NCBI GenBank assembly: GCA_002327785.1
Contig: DCUI01000310.1
Coordinates: forward strand, 32,999 to 68,487
DNA from: Phycisphaerales bacterium UBA2218
GTDB taxonomy: Bacteria > Planctomycetota > Phycisphaerae > Sedimentisphaerales > Anaerobacaceae
Direction of reading: 5' to 3'
DNA: 35,489 nt
Position 1 is the stretch's first letter. Every line of letters starts with the position of its first letter. The position numbers and the translations under genes were made by a program. Below, in pieces: positions 1 through 8,056 of this stretch. A model generated the notes under the pieces. It searched no databases, was not told where the DNA came from, and saw nothing but the letters and a program-made list of their open reading frames with translations.

Positions 1-206
1 GCACCTCCGGCTCGCTGGAGCCCTCCCATGTGCTCCGCGCGATGGGCGTGCCGTTCACCGCCGCCCACGGCTCGATCCGCTTCAGTCTGAGTCGGTATAG
101 CACCGAGGACGAGGTCGATCTGACCATCGAGAAGATGCCTCGGATCATCAATCGCCTCCGCGAACTGTCGCCGTTCGTCCAGAGCGCTGCTCTGAATCGT
201 TCTTGA
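1..206 (+). CDS. Cysteine desulfurase (NifS/IscS family), C-terminal end only
   Basis: The first 206 bases encode the last 67 residues of a class V aminotransferase-fold cysteine desulfurase, read from base 3 to a TGA at 204-206. The string SGSLEPSHVLRAMG, followed by AHGSIRFSLSRYSTEDEVD, matches the conserved C-terminal part of NifS/IscS that follows the active-site loop. The two bases before the first full codon are GC. They would fit a TGC for the catalytic cysteine that normally precedes this TSGS, but that codon is cut by the window edge (inference). The family takes sulfur from L-cysteine as a persulfide for Fe-S cluster and thio-cofactor assembly, using PLP. The sulfur-handling oxidoreductase downstream on the same strand fits this role. 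NifS cannot be told from IscS on this fragment. Confidence 0.88.
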   Translation, partial: TSGSLEPSHVLRAMGVPFTAAHGSIRFSLSRYSTEDEVDLTIEKMPRIINRLRELSPFVQSAALNRS

Positions 207-254
207 GCCGCGGGTAGTCAAAGGGCAGGAATTCAATGCGGTTCGCTATGATGA

Positions 255-346
255 TGGACGAGGTGGACGGCATGGACGAAGTGGATACGACTGAGTGGAC
301 GAGGCCGGGAACGAGTCCATGGCGTCCACAAGGTCCACATTGTCCA
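255..346. repeat. Imperfect inverted repeat of GTGGAC-type units
   Basis: Two 31-base arms, at 255-285 and 316-346, are imperfect reverse complements (about 23 of 31 positions match by eye). They are built of recurring TGGAC/GTCCA units. The element lies in the 285-base gap between the cysteine desulfurase and the CoA-disulfide-reductase-like gene. It looks like a dispersed palindromic intergenic repeat. I see no coding signal in the gap. Confidence 0.6.
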
Positions 347-491
347 GACGTCTCCTGCCTGGGGGCGTCACCGTATTCCAAACGCACGCCATGCGGCCTG
401 GCGACTCACCTCGGACGAACTCAAAAGGGAAACTTTGTGTATAGTGCATCGATATTGGCATCTTCAGGGGGTTTTTTCTTGTGAATGGGAA

Positions 492-2228
492 ATGAGTATG
501 GGTCAACGTAAGCGCATTGTGATTGTGGGCGGGGTGGCAGGTGGGGCATCTGCGGCGGCCAAGGCCAGACGCGTGAGTGAAAAGGCCGAAATCGTTCTGT
601 TCGAGCGAGGCAGCGATATTTCCTTTGCCAATTGCGGCCTTCCCTACCACGTCGGCGGGATCATCCAGGACCGCTCCCGGCTCCTGGTCCAGAGTCCTGA
701 GGCGATGCGCCAACGGTTCGCCATCGACGTTCGCACGAACAGTGAGGTCACTCGCATCGATCGCGGCAGAAAGGCCGTCGTAGTCCACGACAGGGCCAAG
801 GACAAACAATATGAGCAGCCCTACGACGCCCTGATCCTGAGCCCCGGGGCTGAGCCGGTCCGCCCGCCGATCCCGGGCGCCGATCACAAGGAGGTTTTTA
901 CGCTTCGCAGTCTGACGGATATGGATGCGATCAAGGCCGTGGTGGATGCCGACTCCCTCAAGGCCGCCGTCGTGGTCGGGGGCGGATATATCGGTCTGGA
1001 GATGGCGGAGGTCCTGGTGCATCGTGGGCTTGCCGTGTCACTGGTGGAGCTCGAATCGCAGGTGATGGGCCCGATCGATCCGGAGATGGCCGCGCCCCTG
1101 CACGAACACCTGCGTCTGAAAGGTGTGGACCTGTGCCTCGGCAGCAGTGTCACGGCCATCGAGGACGACAACGGTCTGCCGGCGGTGCGGCTTAGCACGG
1201 GCCGGGTTATTCCGTGCGGGTTGGTCATCCTGGCCGTGGGTGTCCGGCCGGAGGTGAAGCTCGCGGCCGAAGCGGGCCTGACCATCGGCCAGCGTAAGGG
1301 TATCGTCGTGGACGATCACATGCGGACTTCGGACCCCGATATCTATGCCGTCGGCGATGCCGTCGAGGTCCAGGACTTTGTCGGCGGATTTCCTGCCATG
1401 ATTCCTCTGGCCGGCCCGGCAAATCGGCAGGGCCGAATCGCCGCGATCAACGCCTTGGGCGGAGACGCCGTCTATGAGCGGACCCAGGGCACCGCGATCT
1501 GCAAGGTCTTCGACCTGGCCGTCGGTATGACCGGGCTCAGCGAGAAGGCTCTCAAGCGAGCAGGTTTGGCCTACGAGAAGATCTACGTGCACCCGGCCAG
1601 CCACGCAGGCTACTATCCCGGCGCCATGCAGATGAGCCTGAAGCTTCTCTTCGACCCCAAGAACGGCAAGATTCTGGGAGCCCAATGCGTCGGAGCCGCC
1701 GGGGTGGACAAACGGATCGACGTCCTGGCTGTGGCTCTCCGGGCGGGCATGACCGCGTACGACCTGGAGAAGCTTGAGCTGGCCTACGCCCCGCCCTTCG
1801 GCTCCGCGAAGGACCCGGTCAACTACGCGGGATTCGTCGCTGCCAACGTGCTGCGAAAGGAAGCCCGAATCTGCCACGCGGCAGATGTGGCGAATCCCGG
1901 CTCCAAGCAGTTGGTCCTCGACGTGCGGACCGCGTCGGAAGTGCGGCAGGGCACGATTCCCGGAGCGATCCAAATCTCCCTTGACGAGCTACGCAGCCGA
2001 CTGGGGGAGTTTCCGAAGGACAAGGAGGTTCTGGCCTTTTGCCAGGTTGGACTGCGGGGTTACTTGGCCTGCCGCATTCTCTCCCAGAGCGGCATCGCCT
2101 GCCGCAATCTCTCGGGCGGGTACAAGACCTACTGCCATGCGATGGGCCAAATCTCCGATACGCCTGCGGCTCAACGCGAGGTCATGGACGACACCGGCCT
2201 GATCGTGCAGGGCGCGCCGCCCGCCTAA
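492..2228 (+). CDS. CoA-disulfide reductase-like FAD/NAD(P) oxidoreductase fused to rhodanese (CoADR-RHD)
   Basis: A protein of about 578 residues of the pyridine nucleotide-disulfide oxidoreductase family. The N-terminal dinucleotide-binding motif VGGVAGGASAA is at residues 12-22. The single redox cysteine is C48 in SFANCGLPYHVGG, the signature of CoA-disulfide or NADH-dependent persulfide reductases rather than a CxxxxC disulfide pair. A second nucleotide-binding motif, VVGGGYIGLEMAE, follows mid-protein, then the dimerisation domain. The last 110 or so residues are a rhodanese domain with catalytic cysteine in FCQVGLRGY. Known relatives reduce CoA disulfide, CoA persulfide or polysulfide. 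The neighbouring cysteine desulfurase suggests a role in persulfide metabolism (inference). ATG at 492 is used. ATG at 498 is also possible, because GGGA at 487-490 is better spaced for it. Confidence 0.92.
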   Translation: MSMGQRKRIVIVGGVAGGASAAAKARRVSEKAEIVLFERGSDISFANCGLPYHVGGIIQDRSRLLVQSPEAMRQRFAIDVRTNSEVTRIDRGRKAVVVHDRAKDKQYEQPYDALILSPGAEPVRPPIPGADHKEVFTLRSLTDMDAIKAVVDADSLKAAVVVGGGYIGLEMAEVLVHRGLAVSLVELESQVMGPIDPEMAAPLHEHLRLKGVDLCLGSSVTAIEDDNGLPAVRLSTGRVIPCGLVILAVGVRPEVKLAAEAGLTIGQRKGIVVDDHMRTSDPDIYAVGDAVEVQDFVGGFPAMIPLAGPANRQGRIAAINALGGDAVYERTQGTAICKVFDLAVGMTGLSEKALKRAGLAYEKIYVHPASHAGYYPGAMQMSLKLLFDPKNGKILGAQCVGAAGVDKRIDVLAVALRAGMTAYDLEKLELAYAPPFGSAKDPVNYAGFVAANVLRKEARICHAADVANPGSKQLVLDVRTASEVRQGTIPGAIQISLDELRSRLGEFPKDKEVLAFCQVGLRGYLACRILSQSGIACRNLSGGYKTYCHAMGQISDTPAAQREVMDDTGLIVQGAPPA

Positions 2229-2414
2229 CGCGGCTCCGTCCAGATCGCCGGAGAGACTGACGCCTCCGGCCGGTGGCGTTCGGGTGGGAACATGATCCAG
2301 GGTCTCGGCGGGACGTCCGACAGGTAGCCCTTCGCCAGCAGATCGTCCGCACCGTATCGAGTGGACACCTCCGCTGTCCGGCACGACAAGCGCGAAGGAC
2401 CGTGCTACAGGCCG

Positions 2415-3335
2415 TCAGACATCCACGCCGAAGAGGGTGCGCAGGACGAAGCCGACGAGGAAACTGAACGCGGCTACGCCCAGACTCAGACCCGCCATCT
2501 CCAGAAAACGGCCCTTGAACGGCTCGCTCCGAGCAACCGAGATGTAGTAGTTGAACCCGGCGATGATCGCAATCGCGGCCGCCAGCGTGCAGGTGAGACT
2601 GACGTAGTAGTTCGACAGGATCAGGTAGGGGAAGATCAGGACCAGGACCGTGAGAAGGTACGCGACGCCCGTGTAGACGGATGCCTTGAGCGGGTTCTTC
2701 CCCACCCCCGGACCGGAGGGCCGCTGCGCGTCCAGGCCGTGCGCTGGGGTCGGCTCTTCGGACTTGGTGGACAGGTACGAGGATGCTCCCATGGATAGGG
2801 CCGCCGCGACCCCGGTGACCGAGCCGGTCAGTGCGATCAGCTTCGCGTCCCGCAGGGCCAGCGTCAAGCCGGCCAGGGCACCGGTCAACTCGACCAGGGC
2901 GTCGTTGAGCCCGAGGACCATCGAGCCGGTATAGCGGAGCCGCTCCTCGTCGAGCATGCCGAGCAGGGCGGTCTCGTGCTCCTGCTCCTCTTTCATGATG
3001 GCCTCGGCCTCGGGGATCACGCCGCGCAATTGCTCGTAGCCGCCCTGGGCCTTCTCCTCGGCGCTCTCCATCAGCTTGACGCCGAACGTGAACCCCAGAA
3101 TCCGGCTGATCCAGAAGTACTTCGCGATGGCCCGGCGATTGGGGGCCATGTCTTGTTCAGTGTAGTCGCGCCACTGCTCATAGTGCCGCAACTCGTCGGC
3201 GGCGATCTTCTCCAGGACCCGCCGATTCTCCGGCGATTTGACGGTGCCGGCCAGCCGGCTGTAGATGTGGTTCTCGGTGATCTCGATCCTCTGGAAGATC
3301 AGCAGTTTCTGCCGTATCTCCGGACTCAGGCTCAT
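2415..3335 (-). CDS. Ferritin-like domain plus VIT1/CCC1 family transporter
   Basis: A 306-residue membrane protein. Residues 1-140 form a rubrerythrin/ferritin-like four-helix domain. Di-iron ligand motifs are visible: E18 and E21 in the first helix, ADELRH at 46-51, and EEQEHE near 125. The remainder is a VIT1/CCC1 transporter domain beginning SMVLGLNDALVELTGALAG, with about five hydrophobic helices. Members of this fusion family move Fe(II) or Mn(II) across membranes, with the ferritin-like domain thought to bind and feed the metal. ATG 3335 is chosen because AAGGAG lies about six bases upstream; an upstream GTG at 3353 would bury that site. The gene is convergent with the CoA-disulfide-reductase-like gene and has the family's usual length. 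Confidence 0.92.
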   Translation of the reverse strand: MSLSPEIRQKLLIFQRIEITENHIYSRLAGTVKSPENRRVLEKIAADELRHYEQWRDYTEQDMAPNRRAIAKYFWISRILGFTFGVKLMESAEEKAQGGYEQLRGVIPEAEAIMKEEQEHETALLGMLDEERLRYTGSMVLGLNDALVELTGALAGLTLALRDAKLIALTGSVTGVAAALSMGASSYLSTKSEEPTPAHGLDAQRPSGPGVGKNPLKASVYTGVAYLLTVLVLIFPYLILSNYYVSLTCTLAAAIAIIAGFNYYISVARSEPFKGRFLEMAGLSLGVAAFSFLVGFVLRTLFGVDV

Positions 3336-3417
3336 TCTTCCACTCCTTGTCACGAGCCATCATGCTCATACTGTGACCGTTTTGTCAGCGGGTTCCTGCG
3401 AAGTCGGTTCATCGTAG

Positions 3418-3524
3418 CATGGGCATCGTGCCCATGAATTGCAGGGTGGCCTTCTGTTCTCTCGATGGGAAGCTCCGGCCCTGCCGATTGTCGTCTTGTT
3501 TACTTCACGGGCAGGATGCCCGTG
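3418..3524. repeat. Two palindromic REP-like units (CATGGGC/CACGGGC family)
   Basis: Two compact palindromes lie between the VIT1 gene and the nucleoside hydrolase. One is at 3418-3436 (CATGGGCATCGTGCCCATG) and one at 3506-3524 (CACGGGCAGGATGCCCGTG). Both share the plan of an inverted GGGC arm around a short loop. Three further units of the same plan occur at 31891-31963. The second unit overlaps the 3' end of the nucleoside hydrolase gene and supplies its last codons and stop. Confidence 0.75.
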
Positions 3525-4515
3525 CTACTTTGCATTGCTTGTCCAGTTTCGTGAAGAAATCCCGGAAGATCGGGTCCCGGTGCACGAAGTTCACTGCGCG
3601 AATCAGATGCCTCGATAGGTCGAAGCTGAACGTGCAGTTGTCGGTCACGATGGGGCTGTGCACGAGGTCCGACGGCAGCCACCTGTCGTTGACGAGCCAG
3701 GCGATCGCGGTCATGTCCCACAGGACCTTCGACCAGGCGAAATGGTCCTTGTGGTAGTCCTTGAAGATGGTCAGCAGGTAGTCGCCGATCGGGCCGCGAC
3801 CGCCGACGTATCGCTCCATCTCGGGTACGGTCGTCGTGAAGTGCGTTACGACGGGCGTGCAGGGCAGTTGCACGAGGGGTACGCCGCAATCAAAGACGAC
3901 GCGGGATGCCTTGAGGTCCTGCATGAAGTTGAATTCCCTCTGGTGAGCCCAGTTGTGCCCGTTGCCGCCCAGCCAGACGAGGACGATGTTCTGGATGATC
4001 GAGGGTTCGATGAGGATCGCATTGGCGACGTTGGTGATCGCGCCGACCGCCGCGACGTACAGCGGGTCCTGGGGGCTGCTCTTTCTCGCCCGTTCGATCA
4101 GGTCGAGCGCCGCAGGACTCCGCTCGGGCTTCTCAACATCTCTGATCCAGTTTGTGCTGCCCTTGAAGGCGAACCCCTCGGGCGACTTGCCGAGCTTGTC
4201 GAGGACCCGCAGAATCTCCTCATAGCTCTTCTCCATCCCATCGCCGGGCCCACTCGACCGGTTGTTGTGGAACGGCGCCGCATAGACCGCCTGCACGTCC
4301 AATTCCGGCGAGAGCAGTGCGTAGACCACCGCAAACTGATCGTCGATCTCGTTGTATGTGTCGGTATCCAGCAGCATCCGCACCGGCCGCTTGGCAGGGG
4401 ACTTGAGCATCTCAATCCGCAGGCTCTCCGACACCGCCGGAAACCGCTGTGCAATCGCCGGCTGTCCTGTGGCAACCACGCTCAACAGCAGAACTGAGAA
4501 AAGTATCGATTTCAT
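3505..4515 (-). CDS. Exported nucleoside hydrolase (IUNH family)
   Basis: A 336-residue protein with an N-terminal signal peptide (MKSILFSVLLLSVVATG, probable cleavage after AIA at about 22). The mature N-terminus has the inosine-uridine nucleoside hydrolase calcium/ribose motif DTDTYNEIDDQFAV, with D50, D52, D58 and D59. The family hydrolyses the N-glycosidic bond of ribonucleosides, giving base plus ribose. The signal peptide puts this one in the periplasm or outside, which suggests scavenging. ATG 4515 is preceded by AAAGGAGAGCC, an excellent ribosome binding site. The C-terminal residues KVARASCP and the stop lie inside a palindromic repeat at 3506-3524, so the natural tail may have been replaced by repeat sequence. 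The frameshifted gene upstream on the same strand ends 47 bases before this start. Confidence 0.9.
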   Translation of the reverse strand: MKSILFSVLLLSVVATGQPAIAQRFPAVSESLRIEMLKSPAKRPVRMLLDTDTYNEIDDQFAVVYALLSPELDVQAVYAAPFHNNRSSGPGDGMEKSYEEILRVLDKLGKSPEGFAFKGSTNWIRDVEKPERSPAALDLIERARKSSPQDPLYVAAVGAITNVANAILIEPSIIQNIVLVWLGGNGHNWAHQREFNFMQDLKASRVVFDCGVPLVQLPCTPVVTHFTTTVPEMERYVGGRGPIGDYLLTIFKDYHKDHFAWSKVLWDMTAIAWLVNDRWLPSDLVHSPIVTDNCTFSFDLSRHLIRAVNFVHRDPIFRDFFTKLDKQCKVARASCP

Positions 4516-4562
4516 GGCTCTCCTTTCGTCATCGGCAAACAAAAAGGCCTTTGGCAAACACG

Positions 4563-5167
4563 TTAGAAGGTGACTTTGTACTGTCGCAGTGCGTTGGCAA
4601 CTATGTCAGCCGTGACAAGTCCTTTGGCTAATTTGAACGCCGCAAAGTGTCTACCTTGCCAATCTTGGGCCTTCATATCCTCACCCGCACAGTATTTCGC
4701 AAAGGCTTTGCAGAGATAGAACTGTTGGGCTTTGACAGGGTCACCAATCTTAGAGAATGATGTGATCCATTGTCTTCACACTGTGCATGGTGCGTCTGCG
4801 TATCTCGTTCTGCGGCCTCAGCCAAATCAAAGAGTGTCATAACGCTTTCCATTTTCTGATCCACATCCGTTTTCGGTAGGTGCTCATGTTCTCTCAAGTA
4901 TTTCTCGTACAGTAAGCCGACACCTTTGCCCACCTCCACACTCGATATACTTGCGGAGAGATACTGAAAACATCGCATCGTAATGTCCGCCATCAGCAAC
5001 GCATGTGCTTTGTCAATGAACAGTTCTTTATCCTCTTTCGTTAGCACCTTACCTTCATCCGCCAGACCCATCAACTTGTCACTGTTCGTCGCCAGCAAAT
5101 CACACTGGAAGGAGATCAGGTTCGCCAGGAACTGGGGGAAAGCAATGCGTTTCCCGAACAAGGACAT
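4563..5167 (-). pseudogene. Hypothetical protein gene, broken by a frameshift
   Basis: Reading starts at ATG 5167 (GGAG upstream) and gives about 130 coherent residues beginning MSLFGKRIAFPQFLANLISF, mostly helical and without a recognised domain. Near 4770-4785 the reading frame must change. In frame one the text decays to SLRLVTLSKPNSSISAKPLR and stops at 4673. The alternative frame reads WITSFSKIGDPVKAQQFYL, continues through KAFAKYCAGEDMKAQDWQG, and ends ADIVANALRQYKVTF with TAA at 4563-4565. That second part has no start of its own. The total length of 605 bases is not a multiple of three, consistent with one lost base or two gained. The gene is visibly lower in GC than its neighbours, suggesting horizontal origin. 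Function is unknown. A sequencing or assembly error is an alternative to true decay. Confidence 0.72.
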
Positions 5168-5186
5168 AGCAGCTCCAATCAGAACT

Positions 5187-5204
5187 GGTGGGGCAAACCC
5201 CACC
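5187..5204. repeat. Hairpin repeat GGTGGGG-CAAA-CCCCACC
   Basis: A perfect 7-bp stem with a 4-base loop sits in the 59-base gap between the Gfo/Idh/MocA gene and the frameshifted gene. Both flanking genes are on the minus strand. It resembles a dispersed palindromic repeat common in bacterial intergenic DNA (recalled, not searched). No T-run follows on either strand, so it is not a classical terminator. Confidence 0.6.
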
Positions 5205-5226
5205 CTACATGTGCTCGCTCTGCATG

Positions 5227-6576
5227 CTACAAGACCTTTGTCGTTCCCGGCATGGCGACGGGGTAGTCGCCTTTGTCATCGGGCATCACCGGGGCCGGGG
5301 AGTCGAGGGTCCAGGTGTCCATGCCCGGCGCGAGCACGAGCTTGGAGGCCATGGCCTCGTCCCAGGTAACCATCTGGCCGGACTCGGCGGCCATGCGGCC
5401 GAGGATGCCCACCATCGCGGCGTAGCAGGATCGCTCGGTCTCGTTGTAGGGCTTGTTCTTGCGGATCGCGTCGAAGAGCAGGTCGTGCTCGACCTGGTAT
5501 TGTTCGCAGGGCGCTCCTTTGTACCGCCAGATGACATTCTCGGGCGTCTGGTTGTAGCCCTTGAAGATGCGAGGATCTTTGACGCCCTCGCCGAGGACGG
5601 CGGAGCCTTTGGCCCCGTGGATGATGTCGCCGAAGAAGCCCCAGCAGTTCTCGATGTGCCGGCCCTGGGCGAAGAGCCGCGTGCCGTCGGGGAAGTGGTA
5701 CTCGACCGCGTAATGATCGAAGAGCTGGTCCGGGTTCGTGCGGGTCTGGCGGCCGCCCTGGCCCTGGGCCGAGACCGGCCAGGCGTCCTTGCACCAGCAG
5801 GCGACGTCGAGATTGTGGATCAGCCAGTCGAGCAGGAAGCTGCCGTTGGCCCAGGTGAAGCAGTGATAGTTGCGGATCTGGTGGGCCAGCTCGCTCTCGC
5901 CGGGACGCTTGTTGGAGAAGGGTACGATGCCGTGCTCGCGGTAGGCCCAGCAGGTGATCAGATCGCCGATACGCCCATTGTGGAGCTGCTCGATGGCCTC
6001 CTCCAGCGGCTTGGAGTGCCGACTCATCAGGCCGCCGGCGATCTTGAGGTCTTTCTTCTCGGCCTCTTTGCCTGCCTTGAGGACGCGGTGCACGCCCGGC
6101 GCATCCACCGCGAATGCCTTTTCCATGAACACGTTGCAGCCCTTCGCGACCGCGTACTCGACGTGCAGCGGCCGGAAGGCCGGCGGGGTCGCCAGCAGCA
6201 CCACACTGCCCGGTCCGATATAGTCGATGGCCTTCTTGTAGGCGTCCATCCCGAGGAACTGGCGATCCTTCGGCACATCCACCTTGTCGGCGAACTGGGC
6301 CCGGAGGCTCTTGAGGCTCGTCTGCATCCGGTCGTTGAACACGTCGGCGACGGCAACCAGCTTCGTTGGGCCATCAGTCGAGAGGGCGTTGACCGCCGCC
6401 CCGGTCCCTCGCCCGCCGCAGCCCACCAGGGCGACCTTGATTGTGTTGTTCTCGCCGGCGTGGGCCCGCACGTTGATGGCGGTCGCCAACGCCGCCCCGG
6501 CCAGGACGCCGGACGATTGTTGCAGGAACTCCCGACGGGAAGTGGAACGTTCTCGATTGCTGTTTCGCAGGTTCAT
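5227..6576 (-). CDS. Gfo/Idh/MocA family oxidoreductase, Tat-exported
   Basis: A 449-residue protein. Residues 14-19 are RREFLQ, followed by a hydrophobic stretch (GVLAGAALATAINV), a twin-arginine signal. The Rossmann motif ALVGCGGRGTGAA is at 49-61. The usual EKP motif appears as FMEKAFAVDAPG, with EKA instead of EKP. The C-terminal half is the GFO/IDH/MocA alpha/beta domain, with conserved aromatic patches such as WLIHNLDVACW. The family oxidises or reduces sugars and sugar derivatives with bound or free NAD(P). Many planctomycete copies are Tat-exported and sit near glycan-degrading genes. The ATG start is preceded by AAAGGGG. The substrate cannot be told. Confidence 0.9.
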   Translation of the reverse strand: MNLRNSNRERSTSRREFLQQSSGVLAGAALATAINVRAHAGENNTIKVALVGCGGRGTGAAVNALSTDGPTKLVAVADVFNDRMQTSLKSLRAQFADKVDVPKDRQFLGMDAYKKAIDYIGPGSVVLLATPPAFRPLHVEYAVAKGCNVFMEKAFAVDAPGVHRVLKAGKEAEKKDLKIAGGLMSRHSKPLEEAIEQLHNGRIGDLITCWAYREHGIVPFSNKRPGESELAHQIRNYHCFTWANGSFLLDWLIHNLDVACWCKDAWPVSAQGQGGRQTRTNPDQLFDHYAVEYHFPDGTRLFAQGRHIENCWGFFGDIIHGAKGSAVLGEGVKDPRIFKGYNQTPENVIWRYKGAPCEQYQVEHDLLFDAIRKNKPYNETERSCYAAMVGILGRMAAESGQMVTWDEAMASKLVLAPGMDTWTLDSPAPVMPDDKGDYPVAMPGTTKVL

Positions 6577-6713
6577 CCGGCACCCCTTTCATTGTCTCGT
6601 TTGAATGATAGCCAAGCGGCCGGCTCAAGGCCGCGCAATAGACTGTGCCATTATCCCAGGGGGACCATCACAAGGCAAGCCAAACAAGGTGACATCCAAA
6701 AATCGCAAAGGGG

Positions 6714-6926
6714 ATGTGTCTGGAGTGGCACGCCTGGTATGAAGACCCGCGAGGGGATACCTGGCTGATCGACATGATTCATATCTTGCGTGCATCGCCT
6801 TACGCAGGCAGGTTCGAGGAGACCGCCGACCGAATTGCCGCTGCGCTCGATGATGAGCTCAGAGAGGCGATTCTCTTGATCCAGTATGCGATTCCCGAGG
6901 AGGGGATTCTCACCTGGGTCCTCTGA
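6714..6926 (+). CDS. Possible small protein of 70 residues, unknown
   Basis: An open frame from ATG 6714 to TGA 6924-6926 reads MCLEWHAWYEDPRGDTWLI, then an acidic amphipathic stretch including RFEETADRIAAALDDELREA, and ends EEGILTWVL. Codon choice resembles the neighbouring genes, and the helical character looks protein-like. Against this, the AAAGGGG motif directly abuts the ATG with no spacer, an in-frame TGA lies just upstream at 6690-6692, and I recognise no family. It sits alone on the plus strand between two minus-strand genes. It may be the fragment of a larger gene. The rest of the 541-base gap (6577-7117) holds only a palindromic repeat at 7048-7088. Confidence 0.35.
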   Translation: MCLEWHAWYEDPRGDTWLIDMIHILRASPYAGRFEETADRIAAALDDELREAILLIQYAIPEEGILTWVL

Positions 6927-7047
6927 GACGGACTCGGGTGAATCCTCTTGCGACTCCGGCCTGGTCCTCCTGAGGCGCAACCAAAGAGCTTGTCTTGAGC
7001 CTCGAGGGAATCCGGGCAGGGGCCAAGAGGTGTCTCTCGGTCGCAGG

Positions 7048-7088
7048 CCAGATCCTTCACTCCGCTGCGCTCCGTTCAGGATGACAAT
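7048..7088. repeat. Dispersed repeat of the TGTCATCCTGA...GAAGGATCT type
   Basis: Read on the minus strand, this begins ATTGTCATCCTGAACGGAGC and ends GAAGGATCTGG. A related unit with both inverted arms lies at 14714-14811. The motif is a recurrent intergenic repeat whose accidental translation gives peptides such as VILxxAKxL. It lies just downstream of the GuaA-like gene, which is also on the minus strand. Confidence 0.6.
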
Positions 7089-7117
7089 CGCAGCGCACAG
7101 ATCAGTCGCAACCCTTG

Positions 7118-8056
7118 TCAGATGTATTCCACCGTGGCGGGGGGCTTGGGCGTCAGGTCGTAGAGACACCGACTGACGTCCGGGACCTCCGTTGTGATCC
7201 GCTCGGAGAGACGATTCAGCGTCGTCCAGGGCAGCTCGGTGGCCGTCGCCTGGCGGGCGTCCGTGCTCTCGATGCAGCGGACGACGATGATCTGTCCGAA
7301 CTCGCGTTTGTTGTTGCGGATGCCGGTGGCCCGGTCTTTCAGCAGCACGGCCAGATACTGGAAGGCCCCCGTACCGCCCAGTTCCTCTTCGACGATGGCG
7401 GTCGCCTTACGGACGGTGGCGAGCCGCTCGCGCGTGACTTCGCCGACGATGCGGGTCGCGAGGGCCGGACCCGGGAACGGGATGCGGTTCGTGACTTGGG
7501 CGGGAAGCTCCAGGAACTTGCACACCGCGCGAACGTCGTCCTTGCGGAGCGTCTTGAGCGGCTCGACGACCGCATAGCCGTAGGCTTCTTTCGTATCGAT
7601 GCCGAGCTGCGAGAGGATATTGTGCTGCCTCTTGATCCCTGCGACGGTCTCCTCGATGTCGGTCAGGATGGTGCCGTGCATGAGGAACCTGGCTCCCGAC
7701 TCCTTGACGAGCCGGCCGAAGACCCGCGAATAGAAGGTGTCCGTGATCGCCTGGCGCTTCTCCTCCGGATTGGTCAGGCCCACCAGGGCGCCAAGGAACT
7801 CCTTCTTTGCGTCCACCAGCTCGACCGGGATTCCCATGTCTGCAAACATAGCGACAACCCGTTGCGGCTCGCTCTCACGCATGAGGTCGTTGTCGATGAA
7901 GACGGTTCTGAGCCGCTCGCCCAGGGCACGATGCCCAAGGACGGTTACGAGAGAGCTGTCCACGCCGCCGCTGAGGGCGTTGATCGCCGTGGCCTTGCCC
8001 ACGGTCTTGCGAATCTGGGAGATTTGTTCTTCCACGAAAGCCTTGCAGTCCATCAT
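7118..8056 (-). CDS. GuaA-like ATP pyrophosphatase (GMP synthase C-terminal half), standalone
   Basis: A 312-residue protein matching the ATP-PPase plus dimerisation part of GMP synthase and lacking the glutamine amidotransferase domain. The PP-loop SGGVDSS is at residues 29-35. Further GuaA landmarks are the PFPGPALATRI motif, a GEVTRERL motif and the C-terminal LTPKPPATVEY, where canonical GuaA has TSKPPGTIEWE. Canonical GuaA converts XMP to GMP with ATP and ammonia. In Archaea this half is a separate subunit paired with a separate glutaminase. No glutaminase gene is visible here, and several motifs are altered (MHGTILTDIEE, PFPGPALA). It may be a diverged paralogue or ammonia-dependent. 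ATG 8056 is preceded by AGGAAGG. It lies 242 bases downstream of the aspartate kinase gene on the same strand. Confidence 0.82.
   Translation of the reverse strand: MMDCKAFVEEQISQIRKTVGKATAINALSGGVDSSLVTVLGHRALGERLRTVFIDNDLMRESEPQRVVAMFADMGIPVELVDAKKEFLGALVGLTNPEEKRQAITDTFYSRVFGRLVKESGARFLMHGTILTDIEETVAGIKRQHNILSQLGIDTKEAYGYAVVEPLKTLRKDDVRAVCKFLELPAQVTNRIPFPGPALATRIVGEVTRERLATVRKATAIVEEELGGTGAFQYLAVLLKDRATGIRNNKREFGQIIVVRCIESTDARQATATELPWTTLNRLSERITTEVPDVSRCLYDLTPKPPATVEYI

Noticed and set aside
466..479. GGGGG followed by TTTTTT, as a possible terminator before the CoA-disulfide-reductase-like gene
   Set aside because: No complementary stem precedes the G-run, and it lies directly upstream of a start codon.
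5188..6768. Long plus-strand open frame over the Gfo/Idh/MocA gene
   Set aside because: It is antisense to a gene with clear motifs and a Tat signal. Its translation is rich in repeated Val/Asp/Arg/Leu with no family pattern, a product of GC-rich antisense reading.
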